DNA of 64,000 nt from Dolomedes plantarius (Eukaryota > Arthropoda > Arachnida > Araneae > Dolomedidae): assembly GCA_907164885.2 (NCBI GenBank), contig OU015492.1, forward strand, positions 193,510,477 to 193,574,476, written 5' to 3'. Below the pieces are notes generated by a model that was not told the origin of the DNA, ran no database searches, and saw nothing but the letters and a program-made list of their open reading frames with translations. Shown here one piece after another: positions 12,062 through 23,184 of this stretch; position 1 is the stretch's first letter, and each line of letters begins with the position of its first letter. Both the position numbers and the translations under genes were made by a program.

Positions 12062-12789
12062 GTATAAACATCTATATATTTAAGTTGCTAAGCCGACTTT
12101 TTGGGCAGTCCGTGAGAGACAATTACGGCATCAATTTACTTCATTTTGGTCTTAAACGAAAGATTGTAATCAGTAGATTTGTCAAATTTTGTTATTGTAA
12201 CCGCAATTTCTATTAATTAGTGACAATTTGCAATTAAAAATTGATTTCTGCGCATGCTCAGTGGCATGTTTAAATCTGTCTTTAGAAACTCACTGTTTCT
12301 GCGCACGCTCAGTGACATGTTTTAATGATTAAACACGTTTAGTCCGAGGAGTCTCTCTAGATCTCTCTCTGCCATTTTTATTTTTATGATAATTATGTTT
12401 GGGAAATATAAAATTAAACCTCATGGAAATTGTTTATTTCGCGCTGTTTAATTAGTGATAATTTAAAATTTAAAAAATTGCTTTCTGCGAATGCTCAGTG
12501 AGATTTTTAAATCTAGCTTTAGATACTCACTAAGCACAAGGCCGCTTAAACGCATTAATTTGTTTCTGCGCATTATTATGATTTTCAACATTTGGCAATG
12601 ATGCGTTGAGTATAATTTGTGTATTAGTACATTTATTTACTATCTAGCCGTCATGTTTTGACGGGTATAAACTAGTAACTATAAATTTGTTTGGCAAAGA
12701 CAAATAATATAATTAACACTAAGTGCAACTGCACGCGTGTGATTGATACATTTTATAGACATGGGTGAAACGTAAATAAGATTTTTTTA
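12062..12789. repeat. Degenerate duplication with three TTTCTGCGCATGCTCAGT-like motifs
   Basis: About 12195-12290 resembles about 12428-12535: both run TTAATTAGTGA, an A-rich stretch, TTCTGCG(C/A)ATGCTCAGTG, TTTAAATCT and a final ACTCACT. A further copy of the core (TTTCTGCGCACGCTCAGTGA) lies at 12296-12315. The stretch at 12700-12780 recurs, diverged, at 14796-14880, so it flanks the 667-bp array on both sides. Confidence 0.6.
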
Positions 12790-14786
12790 AATTCAATGTT
12801 CAAACAGAAAAGCCACATTTAGAAATTTAATATAAATATTGTTTGCTGAAGAACCCATAAAGAAATCCAAACACCAATTTTTGCTATTACGTAGGCTGGA
12901 GCTGTCTGATTGTGGAGAAATGACCTCTCATATTCGTGGGCAATTTTGACATTATGATGACCATTATGAGGAATTATATTTAAGGTATTTCTTATATTGC
13001 GTGATGAATTCTTTGCCATAGAAATTTATTATAATTACAAGATAAAAATAAATTTTTATATGCCATGCTTTTAAAATTTCTGTTGAATCATATAAACTTG
13101 ACAATTCTATGTATTAATAAATACTTTTTTAAAATTTTTTTTGATGAATTATGTCATCAACTTAAAAGAAAATGAAGTTAATTGGAAGTTAACTTGCGAT
13201 AAACTTTTCGTTCCCGTCCCGGACTATAGATGCCTGCATCAGTCTACAAAACAAAATTAACTGAAAATAAATTCAAGGTCTGCTTAAAGGGCTAAACGTA
13301 TTAAAATAATGCATTGTCATCGTGTTCTGAGCTATTCTAAAAGTTTCAAATGTCTAGCTAGTCGGGAAGTTAGTTAAAAATCGATTGCAAGTGTTGTACT
13401 GGACAAACACACACACAAACAAACAAACAGTGTGTTAATAAAAACATGGTTTTTAAAATTCAATGTTCAAACAGAAAAGCCACATTTAGAAATTTAATAT
13501 AAATATTGTTTGCTGAAGAACCCATAAAGAAATCCAAACACCAATTTTTGCTATTACGTAGGCTGGAGCTGTCTGATTGTGGAGAAATGACCTCTCATAT
13601 TCGTGGGCAATTTTGACATTATGATGACCATTATGAGGAATTATATTTAAGGTATTTCTTAGAATGCGTGATGAATTCTTTGCCATAGAAATTTATTATA
13701 ATTACAAGATAAAAAGAACTTTTTATATACCATGTTTTTAAATTTTTCTGTTGAATCATATAAACTTGACAATTCTATGTATTAATAAATACTTTTTTAA
13801 AATTTTTTTTGATGAATTATGTCATCAACTTAAAAGAAAATGAAGTTAATTGGAAGTTAACTTGCGATAAACTTTTCGTTCCCGTCCCGGACTATAGATG
13901 CCTGCATCAGTCTACAAAACAAAATTAACTGAAAATAAATTCAAGGTCTGCTTAAAGGGCTAAACGTATTAAAATAATGCATTGTCATCGTGTTCTGAGC
14001 TATTCTAAAAGTTTCAAATGTCTAGCTAGTCGGGAAGTTAGTTAAAAATCGATTGCAAGTGCTGTACTGGACAAACACACACACAAACAAACAAACAGTG
14101 TGTTAATAAAAACATGGTTTTTAAAATTCAATGTTCAAACAGAAAAGCCACATTTAGAAATTTAATATAAATATTGTTTGCTGAAGAACCCATAAAGAAA
14201 TCCAAACACCAATTTTTGCTATTACGTAGGCTGGAGCTGTCTGATTGTGGAGAAATGACCTCTCATATTCGTGGGCAATTTTGACATTATGATGACCATT
14301 ATGAGGAATTATATTTAGGGTATTTCTTATAATGCGTGATGAATTCTTTGCCATAGAAATTTATTATAATTACAAGATAAAAAGAACTTTTTATATACCA
14401 TGTTTTTAAATTTTTCTGTTGAATCATATAAACTTGACAATTCTATGTATTAATAAATACTTTTTTAAAATTTTTTTTGATGAATTATGTCATCAACTTA
14501 AAAGAAAATGAAGTTAATTGGAAGTTAACTTGCGATAAACTTTTCGTTCCCGTCCCGGACTATAGATGCCTGCATCAGTCTACAAAACAAAATTAACTGA
14601 AAATAAATTCAAGGTCTGCTTAAAGGGCTAAACGTATTAAAATAATGCATTGTCATCGTGTTCTGAGCTATTCTAAAAGTTTCAAATGTCTAGCTAGTCA
14701 GGAAGTTAGTTAAAAATCGATTGCAAGAGTTGTACTGGACAAACACACACACAAACAAACAAACAGTGTGTTAATAAAAACATGGT
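12790..14786. repeat. Tandem array, 3 copies of ~667 bp
   Basis: TTCAATGTTCAAACAGAAAA occurs at 12792, 13459 and 14127, giving periods of 667 and 668 bp, and the third unit ends near ACATGGT at 14786. Units are nearly identical throughout, including a (CA)n/(CAAA)n stretch. Each carries the same 66-codon minus-strand frame (12819-13019, 13486-13686, 14154-14354), differing only at residues 8-9. Its persistence follows from recent duplication and is not evidence of coding, though the older copy at 11916-12060 also stays open over about 45 of those codons. Confidence 0.93.
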
Positions 14787-15149
14787 AAAAATACAAATAA
14801 TATAATTAATACTAAGTGTAATTGCACGCGCTCGATTGATTAATTTAATACACGCAAGCATTGGATGATACGCAAATACGATATTTTCATCACAATTCAA
14901 GCAGAAATGCCACATTTAGAAATTTTATATATATTTTTTAATACCAAAACTATCTACATATTTAATTAAATAGATTATTAGTCAGAGAAATGACTTAGTA
15001 AGGGATATTTTGCCTTTGAATATTTTAAAGAAAGTAACAATAGTTATATAGGAATTCTTCAACCTAAAAGAATTTTTGTCTATAAAAATTTTTATTTTTG
15101 AAAAAAAAATCAAATTTATTACTAATTGAACTCGCATAGTAAATGTATT
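14787..15149. other. Flank of the 667-bp array
   Basis: The first ~130 bp is a diverged copy of 12700-12830, so the array sits inside a larger old duplication. The remainder is AT-rich with nothing recognised. Confidence 0.5.
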
Positions 15150-15440
15150 TCAGCACCGTACAAAGCCCGTAACAAAAACATTTAAACCACTGGAAGGGTT
15201 TTCAATAGCGGCAGCGATGCAGAAATTTACTAAGTTTGGTTTAGAAAGATTGTCCCTGTCTTCCCGAGGCAAGAAAATAAAGCATGCTTTCCCCACAAAG
15301 AAATCTTCAATAACAAGAGCATTTTTTGAATGCAAAAGCAATGCACTTAGGAAAAAAATGCATGTTTTCATCACATAGCTATTTTTAGGGCTGCATATGT
15401 GGTTTGCAGATTCTTGCATAATTCTTCGTAATGAGTGCAT
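15150..15440 (-). CDS. Unassigned 96-codon open frame
   Basis: An ATG-initiated frame on the minus strand ends at a TGA near 15150. The predicted product has a balanced residue mix, including a hydrophobic stretch around residues 25-37 and a C-terminal half with the phrase NFCIAAAIENPSSGLNVF, and is not made of simple sequence, which sets it apart from most frames here. A stop lies about 10 codons upstream of the ATG. I do not recognise the family. It could be a decayed transposon fragment, an isolated exon, or chance. No flanking splice signals or paralogue in the window help to decide. Confidence 0.25.
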   Translation of the reverse strand: MHSLRRIMQESANHICSPKNSYVMKTCIFFLSALLLHSKNALVIEDFFVGKACFIFLPREDRDNLSKPNLVNFCIAAAIENPSSGLNVFVTGFVRC

Positions 15441-16983
15441 ATATTTCTTTTTTGCTCCAGGCAGATTTTAACTCATCACAAAAGTTTTTGCCCTATATCT
15501 TTTATTTAAGAAGCTTCTATGCTTACTAACAAAGAAATTTCTATAGGTATAGGTGGTAATGCATTCACGAATGTTGAAGTTACCCCTAGGTTGGTTTACC
15601 CTTGGAAAAAAAGGCCTTTCGTGTGTGAAGTAAGTTTTAAAATACGATAAGACTTATTAGTTTTCTTTGTACCTTATTTAAGTGATAAAATTATTATTTT
15701 TTCTTGTTAACGTATTAGTAGCAGAATAAATTGTTTGAGTTTTATTTTTTTAATGAACTTTCAACCCTTACTTTACGCTTCTTTGGGTTTATAGGCTAAA
15801 ATTTCGCCATTCGGAAAATTTTGATTTCAGAATAAATTTCAACTTTTTGAGAGTACATTAAATTATACATTGCATGCAGTGTTTATATTAAGTAAAAGAC
15901 TCGGTATCTATGCAGTTTTATTTATCTGAATATTTATCATACTCTGGTATGTTTAGTTATATAAGAAAATATATTAAACTCCAGGTATACACTTTATATG
16001 CAAATTGATAACATACAGTAGTGTTTATGCATCTACTGACATTTTATTTTACATGCATGTATGCGAATTCTTTCTTGATAACTTATTATTAGGGTAAACC
16101 ATTGATATTGATATTATTGGACGTAATTGAAAGCAAAATGTATGTATCTCCTTGTGATAAGAACTAAAATATTGATGGCTTTGCGTAAACATTCATCGTG
16201 AGGGAAATATTACCTGATAAATTTACACACTAAAGCAGGAACTGTGCGAGTTGAATAGCGATTACTTCAACTATTTGCTGAAATGAAAATACGTATATCC
16301 ATAAAACAATTTGCAAGTAAATGAAACAATTATTATCCTTTTATTTCAGATGTTCAATTTGTAATTACGGAAAATCTTGAAAAAAAATGAACGAAAGCTT
16401 AACATTTTAAAATATTATGTTTACATGTGATTAAATTTACATGGAACAAAACTAAATTTCTTCCATATAAAATAAACATTTTATTTTAATGGATATTAGT
16501 GAAAGATTATATTGATATATTTTTTAATTTATTTCTACTCGTTAACAGCGAAACATAACAGGCACTATGAATTGAGTAGGTTCTTTTTTGCACCATAATA
16601 TAACACAGAAAAACTACCTGGATAACTGCAGATAATTGAAATTTATTCACTTCACAAAATTCTGATTCCATTGATTGTCCACATAACTAATTATTTCTTA
16701 AAGGTTATGAGTAAAACAAAAATATCTTCGATGTTAAAACATTGTTGACCGGTCAGAGTAAACTCGTGTTCTCTTGCAGTAACGTAGATGACCAGTAACA
16801 AGTTAACTCGTGTTTAGCTGAAAGTTAAATCCAGTTAACTCATGTTAATTCTTTAATGCACAAAACTTTGTTTCGCTCACAAACACAAAATTATTTATAT
16901 CTACGAACTAACTAAAGGATACCATTAAAACTGAAAACAATAATTTTTTTTCAATTTTTCAGTAATTTCCGTTGCAGTAGTGA
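15441..16983. other. AT-rich sequence without recognisable gene
   Basis: Contains three loose copies of AGT(A/T)AACTC(G/A)TGTT between 16755 and 16850, which may be a degenerate short repeat. I see nothing else. Confidence 0.45.
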
Positions 16984-17006
16984 GGTGGTATACATATTAT
17001 ACCACC
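16984..17006. repeat. 9-bp inverted repeat GGTGGTATA
   Basis: GGTGGTATA and TATACCACC are separated by 5 nt, a compact hairpin immediately left of the Harbinger-type palindrome. Confidence 0.7.
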
Positions 17007-17015
17007 GTGCTATTA

Positions 17016-17195
17016 GGCTCGGTGCACACGAGCGATATGGTGTCGTTGCGGCACCGCAGATGCGATCAGGAGTACAATAGAGTTGAACTAGCCGACGACG
17101 CCTACGTCCGTGTGAGTCGGTTAGTTCAACTCTATGTACTCCTGATCACAACTGCGGTGCCGCAACGACACCGGATCGATCGTGTGCTCGGAGCC
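17016..17195. mobile_element. Palindromic Harbinger-type MITE with TTA target duplication
   Basis: A 180-bp near-perfect palindrome with arms of about 80 bp. The left arm starts GGCTCGGTGCACACGAGCG and the right arm, read inward, starts GGCTCCGAGCACACGATCG. Both contain GGTGTCGTTGCGGCACCGCA and GTTGAACTA blocks, with a ~17-nt centre. It is flanked by TTA at 17013-17015 and 17196-17198. A GGC-type terminus with a 3-bp TTA duplication is typical of PIF/Harbinger MITEs. GC content is far above the flanks. The 106-codon frame across it is a by-product of the palindrome. Confidence 0.82.
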
Positions 17196-17351
17196 TTAAT
17201 GCATATACAGATTCAAATGAACCTACATATATATTTTACGCTGATTGATTGTTTTTCGTTTTTAACTTCTTTTTACAACACTATAGAACATCTAAAATAA
17301 TAAACGCAGTAGTACGTTTTTCGAAAAATATGTTATACATTTTTTTAATTG

Positions 17352-17605
17352 CAGTAAAACCTCCTTTATAAGTATTTCAAGGGACATCGAAAAAGAAACG
17401 TATAATTGAGAAAACATATTACTAATATAACATTAACATTTTATGAAAATAAATAAAAAGTGAGAAATTGTTTCCAAAATGTCCTCTAAAAAATTATGTA
17501 TAATTGCAAAAAAATAAAGTGGAAGCATATGCCGAAAGGCAATTTACCATTTTGCATACAAATATAGAAACCTACAAAAGTAGAAAAACGTAGGAGGATT
17601 TACAG
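17352..17605. mobile_element. pogo/Tigger-type MITE
   Basis: The left end is CAGTAAAACCTCCTTTATAA. The right end, read inward, is CTGTAAATCCTCCTACG. A terminus of the CAGTnAAACCTCC type is characteristic of pogo/Tigger elements. TA follows the right end at 17606-17607. The left flank reads TG, so the target duplication is decayed or the left edge is slightly off. The interior encodes nothing. Confidence 0.6.
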
Positions 17606-17607
17606 TA

Positions 17608-19563
17608 CGTATTAATAAATTATTTATATTCATTTGTCTGTTTATCTAATTAAATATTAATGTTTTTCAAGTTTGCATGCTTGAATATACATGCTTAGAT
17701 AAATGTACAATGGTATGGCTTTATTACCACCTCATGTTTAAAACATAATTATTATTGCAATCAAATTAATAAATCAAGTTTCCGTACCTTTTATGAACTT
17801 ATATTGATATGATATCAATAAAAATATACCTGTGTAACAATTAATTTAAGTAAAATACACCGATTCATTCAGGCGCTAGTACACGTGGCCGACAATACGA
17901 CAGTCTCAAAAGAATTTTGAGAATCATCTGCAGTAATGGACAACTATCGCCAACTATACTTGAAAAATAGAAGTATTTGAACTTCAATAACAATTGGTAG
18001 CAAAAGTATACCAACATGCAATGAATGACACAGAAAAAGCTTAAATATGTGGTATGTTTTTCATACCACTATGTTGTAAAGAGTCAATTGGTGTTTCGAG
18101 TGAATTGGTGTTTCGAGAGTGTGACCGGTCAATAAAATTGCCGTTCAACAATGTGTTATATAATATATGATACCAAATTTACTTTTAAACATTTTTTTTT
18201 ACAGAAAAGAGTCATAAAGAGTTTCACATTAGAAAATAAGTAAAATGATTGATACAGTTTGTCCAACTTTTGCTTTTTATAAAACTTTTACCCTTTCAGG
18301 TATCCTTTAAACCATATTTGCATACTATGTAGTAAATATAAAATAATTACTGAAATGTTATCTTAACCATGAAGATAAATTTTATGTCCTGTCTATACTC
18401 GTTACATTACATGCGAAAAATACATTGAAGAAAAAAAAAAAAAAAAGGTTTCCGAACAGAAACATGATTGATAATTATTATATAGTGCTTGCTGAGACCG
18501 AGAAATAGAAAAATCCCTAATGCTTTGAACAGCGTTGTAGTTACATTAAATTTATTTTTCACCAACAAAAAGATAGATTATTAAAAGTAATTACCACGAA
18601 GTATATCCCTATCTACGAATAAAATAATTTTTTCCAGTTTAAAATTTTATGCAACTATTATTAAATCCATCACCATGAAATTAGATCAATACATAATTCT
18701 AGTCTACGCTACAGTATTGATCAGATCTCTTCGTGTTTACGGATAAGAGCTAAGAAAAATTCTATCAATTAAAGTTTCCCTAAAGTCGAAATTAATAATG
18801 TGTTAGGTAGCGACATCCAAAAGTAAAAAAAAAAGAACTTCTCTTTCGCTCTATGCAGGAAAATCATTAATTAAATTTCTTTTTGTTTAAAAAGGGCTTT
18901 TAGAAAGTGCACTTTATTAACTTTTCATCTCTATCAATGAATATCCACATTTATCTAAGAGATTTTATATCGTTATTTTTTCTTGGTAAAATGAAGAAGT
19001 GAATGAAACCCTTTTGTCTTTCATGTAGAAGAAAAAATGAGCTTCTCAAATATCCACCTATACATAAACAAAATATCATTAATTTTCTTTCGAAAAAATA
19101 TCTCAGTGGGAAAGGAAATAAAATATACCAGCAATTAATTCTTACTGTGTTGTTTTAAACTTTTGAAATTTATGTTTAGATTAATTGAATTTTTTTTCTT
19201 TCGTGTATTTATTAAGTAAAAAATAAAAGGCTTTTAAATAAATTGCCTTTAAATTTTGCCTTGAGGGTGTTAGTTTTTAATAGGCAGAACTAAAATAATA
19301 CTTATTTCGTTAGTGGGTTTAATGATGACGGCGCAAGTTAACAAATCGCTTCGATAATTGAGCCATGATATTGGTCAGAATAAAGTAAGATCTTAGTATT
19401 TTGCTATTTTATTTCGATATCGATTTTAGTTAATAGATTTAAAACACGCATTACGATTTATTTTTTTTTAGAAATCAATATATTTTTCTTTAAAAATTCT
19501 CCTATATGGCGATAACAACGTCGATTGTTGGCCTGGTTAGATTTATAAACATTCAATATTTAA
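17608..19563. other. AT-rich sequence without recognisable gene
   Basis: Holds a poly(A) tract near 18430. The GC-richer start near 17870 (GGCGCTAGTACACGTGG) looks like a possible MITE end, but no matching end was found. Confidence 0.45.
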
Positions 19564-19567
19564 TTAA

Positions 19568-20556
19568 GGGGACACGGGTATTTTAACCTCGTTTTCTTAA
19601 ATTTTCAATATTTTACTCTATACACAAAGTAAAAAGAGTTAATATTCTTTAGTACTGCATTGAAGACACTAAGAATTCACAAATAAGAATTTTGTAGAAG
19701 AAAAAGACCCAGTTTTTCAAAAAATTCTTCAAAAATGCTATCATTTTTCAAAATCCTCCATGCGCATTCATTTTATTTCGATTTCTTCCAAATTTCTTAG
19801 CATTGGGAATTGAAGTATTTGCCACAAAACTATACATCATTCGTTTAAACCACAAAAACTTTTCAAATTTATAGACTATAAAATGTAGAAAAAAATTTCA
19901 GGTATTCTCATCTAACGAAACTACTGCGGGTTATTAACGTAGGATTACTTATCATTGCATACCTCTTTTGTATGTATATATGTATGTATGTGTTATGTAT
20001 ATATGTATCTATAAATGTTTACGTATGTATATATGTATGTCAATATTTTGACGCATCTTGGTAATTTTCTGTTTAACTGTTTACTGCCTGTCCATGCGAT
20101 AGACTGGGTTTGGCGCGCTGCCAAATTTAGAACTCGCGAGGACGAACAGACGGACGGTTTTAGCGTTTGAGATTTTCCTTTCCGCAGGACCGTTATGGAG
20201 GAACGTAATCCTACGTTTAAAAAAACAAATGAAAACATAAAAAAATAAATATATATAACTTTAGATTCATACAAAAAAAATCAATCCGCTATTAAGTTTA
20301 TGCGCACTAATAAGCACTATTAGGCTGTTACGGTAAATGTCTATTAAAAAATTTAAGGATTTTAAATGATTTGGAAAGCGCATGGAGCATTTTTTTTTAA
20401 ATTTGAAAAGCAGGCAATATTCTGCCAAAAAAACCCTTATTTTGAATTTTAAGGGTCTTTAATTTAGTAAAAAATATTACAAATTATTCTCATTTTGAAT
20501 ATTGAGTTAAAAACTAAAATAATTTAAAAAATCGAGGTTTTAAGTACTTTGTCTTG
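19568..20556 (+). mobile_element. Family X copy 2, interrupted by family Y copy 2
   Basis: Starts GGGGACACGGGTATTTTAACC after TTAA at 19564-19567 and matches X copy 3 over long stretches on both sides of an internal insertion (for example CAATATTTTACTCTAT at the left, AAGGGTCTTTAATTTAG at the right). The right end near 20540-20556 is degraded and its TTAA is not intact. Internal sequence from about 19916 to 20218 belongs to family Y and is absent from X copies 1 and 3, so Y inserted into X here. Confidence 0.7.
19916..20218 (-). repeat. Family Y copy 2, nested in X copy 2
   Basis: Reverse complement of the Y copy at 9878-10303. The end motifs AACGTAGGATTAC (about 19936) and GTAATCCTACGTT (about 20206) are perfect inverted repeats here. 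The centre has only a short (TATG)n stretch instead of a long (TA)n tract. Confidence 0.75.
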
Positions 20557-21309
20557 AAATATGTGTATACCGTATTTTGGTTTTCTTTGCTATTAGTTTT
20601 CATGTGTTAAAACTTTAATCTTTTTTCCTTGAAATTAATGGCAGTGCTTCATTAACAAAAAGGAAATGCATACGCAATCACACAGTAAAGTTGCCTCTAA
20701 AAAAACCGAGGTATGATGATAGCAAATACGCAGGTTATGTTTGGCTTTCTGACTCGATGAAAACGAATTTCACATACGGAGAAATCAGATAAAACGTTGT
20801 TTGATCGAAACGGAAATTTTTAAAAGATTTATACGCACTAAAAGGAAATGCATATATCAATAACGGAGTATGAAATATGTATTTATTTTTGAGTGTTAAA
20901 GGCCAATTTCCTAAAATCTGAATATTAAGAGTAAAAATAAAAAATACTTTAATTACGCGAGTTATTTAACGATTTTACAAAGCTGACAAATAGCGAATTT
21001 AATTGAATCAAAATACTGTCATCCAGTTATCGTAGTAGATATTTATTCTTTATGATTTCATTTCGAACTGGATTGTTGTAAATAAATTCAAAGAAAATAA
21101 ATAGCTTGTTAGAACCCAATGTTAATAACCTTTGAGCAAGCACAAAGTTGTGTAACCAAAGTTGTAACTTTAAAACAAAAATCATCTCCATACTAAAAAA
21201 ATGAAGGGTTAAAAGATATATGATTTTTAAAAAAAATTCCTGCCATGTATTTTGATGCTGCTAATCTAACTAAATATTTTTCTTCAGAAAAACTTACAGA
21301 TCTTTTGTT
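20557..21309. other. AT-rich sequence, no gene recognised
   Basis: No open frame, palindrome or repeat edge was seen. Confidence 0.5.
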
Positions 21310-21317
21310 TATACGAG

Positions 21318-21793
21318 CAGGGCCCGACTTAGCCTAATTGGGGCCTGGGGCAAAATCTTCTTTGGGGGCCCCCCTCTGCTTCACTACTTCAGTAATGAAG
21401 AACCGAACTTTATGGAGGTATTTAAATTTTTCACCTCATTATAGATATATAACAAAAAAATTGACTAGAACCTAAAATATCTATAATGTCCCCCCGCCCT
21501 CCAATGGTCAGACGAAATATCATTTTGTCCATTTTACTCATTTTCTGACAATTCTATGTCCATCATTAAAAGGGATATAGCACATCTGAAGAGCCAAAAT
21601 TCTACAAAAATGCTATTTAAATTTATTCGTTATATTTCCGTGATTTTTCATTCTCAACAATTCAAAATCTCAAAAAAAGTTTAAAAAAAATTAAAATAAA
21701 CGCAAAATAAACTTTCTATTCGATTTGGGGCCCCCCTCTGATGTGGGGGCCCGGGGCAATTGCCCCGTGTGCCCCTGCCTTAGTCAGGCTCTG
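21318..21793. mobile_element. hAT-type non-autonomous transposon with perfect 8-bp target duplication
   Basis: Flanked by TATACGAG at 21310-21317 and again at 21794-21801. The left end is CAGGGCCCGACTTAGCC. The right end, read inward, is CAGAGCCTGACTAAGGC. Subterminal GC-rich blocks (GGGGCCTGGGGCAA, GGGGGCCCCCCT) recur inverted at the other side. An 8-bp duplication with CAG-starting ends is diagnostic of hAT transposons. The 476-bp AT-rich interior encodes no transposase, so movement would depend on an element elsewhere. The intact duplication suggests a fairly recent insertion. Confidence 0.93.
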
Positions 21794-21801
21794 TATACGA
21801 G

Positions 21802-22288
21802 TGAAGTACAGGCACATATGCAGAACACGCCAAGTTGCGTCATATGGTTGCTTTCAAAATATTAACCGCGTATGAAATAGACACATGGGCTATCTTTAGC
21901 CTACAGACTCGAGTAAAAAGTTATTTCATATACGAAGATGCAATGTTGAAAGATTTTAAGAGGTAATGTAGGAAGGAAAAAAAAGAGATAAATGCATCCT
22001 AGAACGAGACAAGTGGATATGAAAAACCGTGAGAAAATGGCATCATGGTGACGTGTACTCTTAATTGACAAAAATGCACTTTCGTGGATTTTACAAATGT
22101 AAGTCATGATGGCGCCATTTTCGATCAGTAAAATTTTGATTTTTTTTTTCTCTATCATAGCCAACACGTTTATTTATTCATTTACGCATTCATTTAAAGG
22201 TCAAAGCTTGAACAATCTGAGTATAGAAACACAGTATTAAAAACATTTTTTTCTATATTAATGTGTTTAATTATACTTCTAAGTTACT
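21802..22288. other. AT-rich sequence, no gene recognised
   Basis: A minus-strand 88-codon frame (21901-22167) shows no recognised motif. I see nothing else. Confidence 0.45.
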
Positions 22289-22294
22289 AAATAT

Positions 22295-22806
22295 TGTTAC
22301 GAATTTTGTAAATATTGCATTTTGTTTCGGTAAAATGGCTTGTATGGAACTTCTTCTATAGCTATATATTTAACATGGGAGTCTATGGGAATTTTTCAGA
22401 ATTGGCGATGGATTTGTGACTTATTTTGGTCGCCAGATATGAAGATGTATCGCCAACTTGCTGACTAAACCTTTCTGAAAGCTTCTAGAAATGTCTAGCT
22501 GTGACTGACCTATAGAGGGCGCTTTGGAAATCTATAAATATACCTGACATTGACATTGGAACTCAGTTTAATTTCCTAGTAAATATTGAATGTGTTGTAA
22601 CTGCGTTAATTGGCGTGTATTGCATTGAAAAAATTCTGGTATCCTGACTTGTGTTTTCAGAATTTTCTGCTGTATAGAAGATTGTTGTTGCGTCTTTTAT
22701 GTTTGAATTTGTGTATAAGCCTGAAGAATTTACAAAACAATAAATATATTTTGTGTGAACTTTCTAAAGAGGTTCTTATTCAATCCTAACCGAATCAGGA
22801 AAACCA
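22295..22806 (+). mobile_element. Solo LTR of an LTR retrotransposon
   Basis: About 512 bp running from TGTTACGAATTTTG to AAACCA and flanked by AAATAT at 22289-22294 and 22807-22812. Promoter-like order is visible: a TATA box (CTATAAATATA near 22530) followed about 30 bp later by TTGGAACTCAGT, and a polyadenylation signal (AATAAATATATTTTGTGT near 22740) near the right. TG...CA ends with a short direct repeat fit an LTR. No gag, pol or second LTR lies in the window. The right boundary rests on the 6-bp repeat, which is AT-rich, so it may be off by a few bases. Confidence 0.6.
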
Positions 22807-23064
22807 AAATATATTTATCATAATTGAGCAATAGTATACTGTTATTGCGTGCAGTTATATAAAAAAATTATTTCTCTAAACTCTACGCTTACATTTGGAT
22901 TTATAATTTTGAGAATATCTTTAATCAATAAATAACTATTTTAAAAATTAATATGTAAAAGAATACGAATGAATATGTAAAAATAAAATGAATATGTAGA
23001 AGAATGTGCAAAACTTTGAGTTTAAAAAATAAAAGATTTTATGAACAGTGAATAACACATCCGT

Positions 23065-23147
23065 ATACTAACTGAATACCCGTTCTTCGCTACGGAGTTA
23101 AATTTAAGCACAACAGTCAACGTATGCAATTAATGCCCCCAAAAAAG

Positions 23148-23184
<37 letters not shown>

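Noticed and set aside
16980..17300. 106-codon plus-strand frame
   Set aside because: Spans the palindromic Harbinger-type MITE; stop-free only because of GC-rich palindromic arms.
17870..18140. Second Harbinger-like MITE
   Set aside because: A promising left end (GGCGCTAGTACACGTGG) but no matching inverted end or target duplication could be found.
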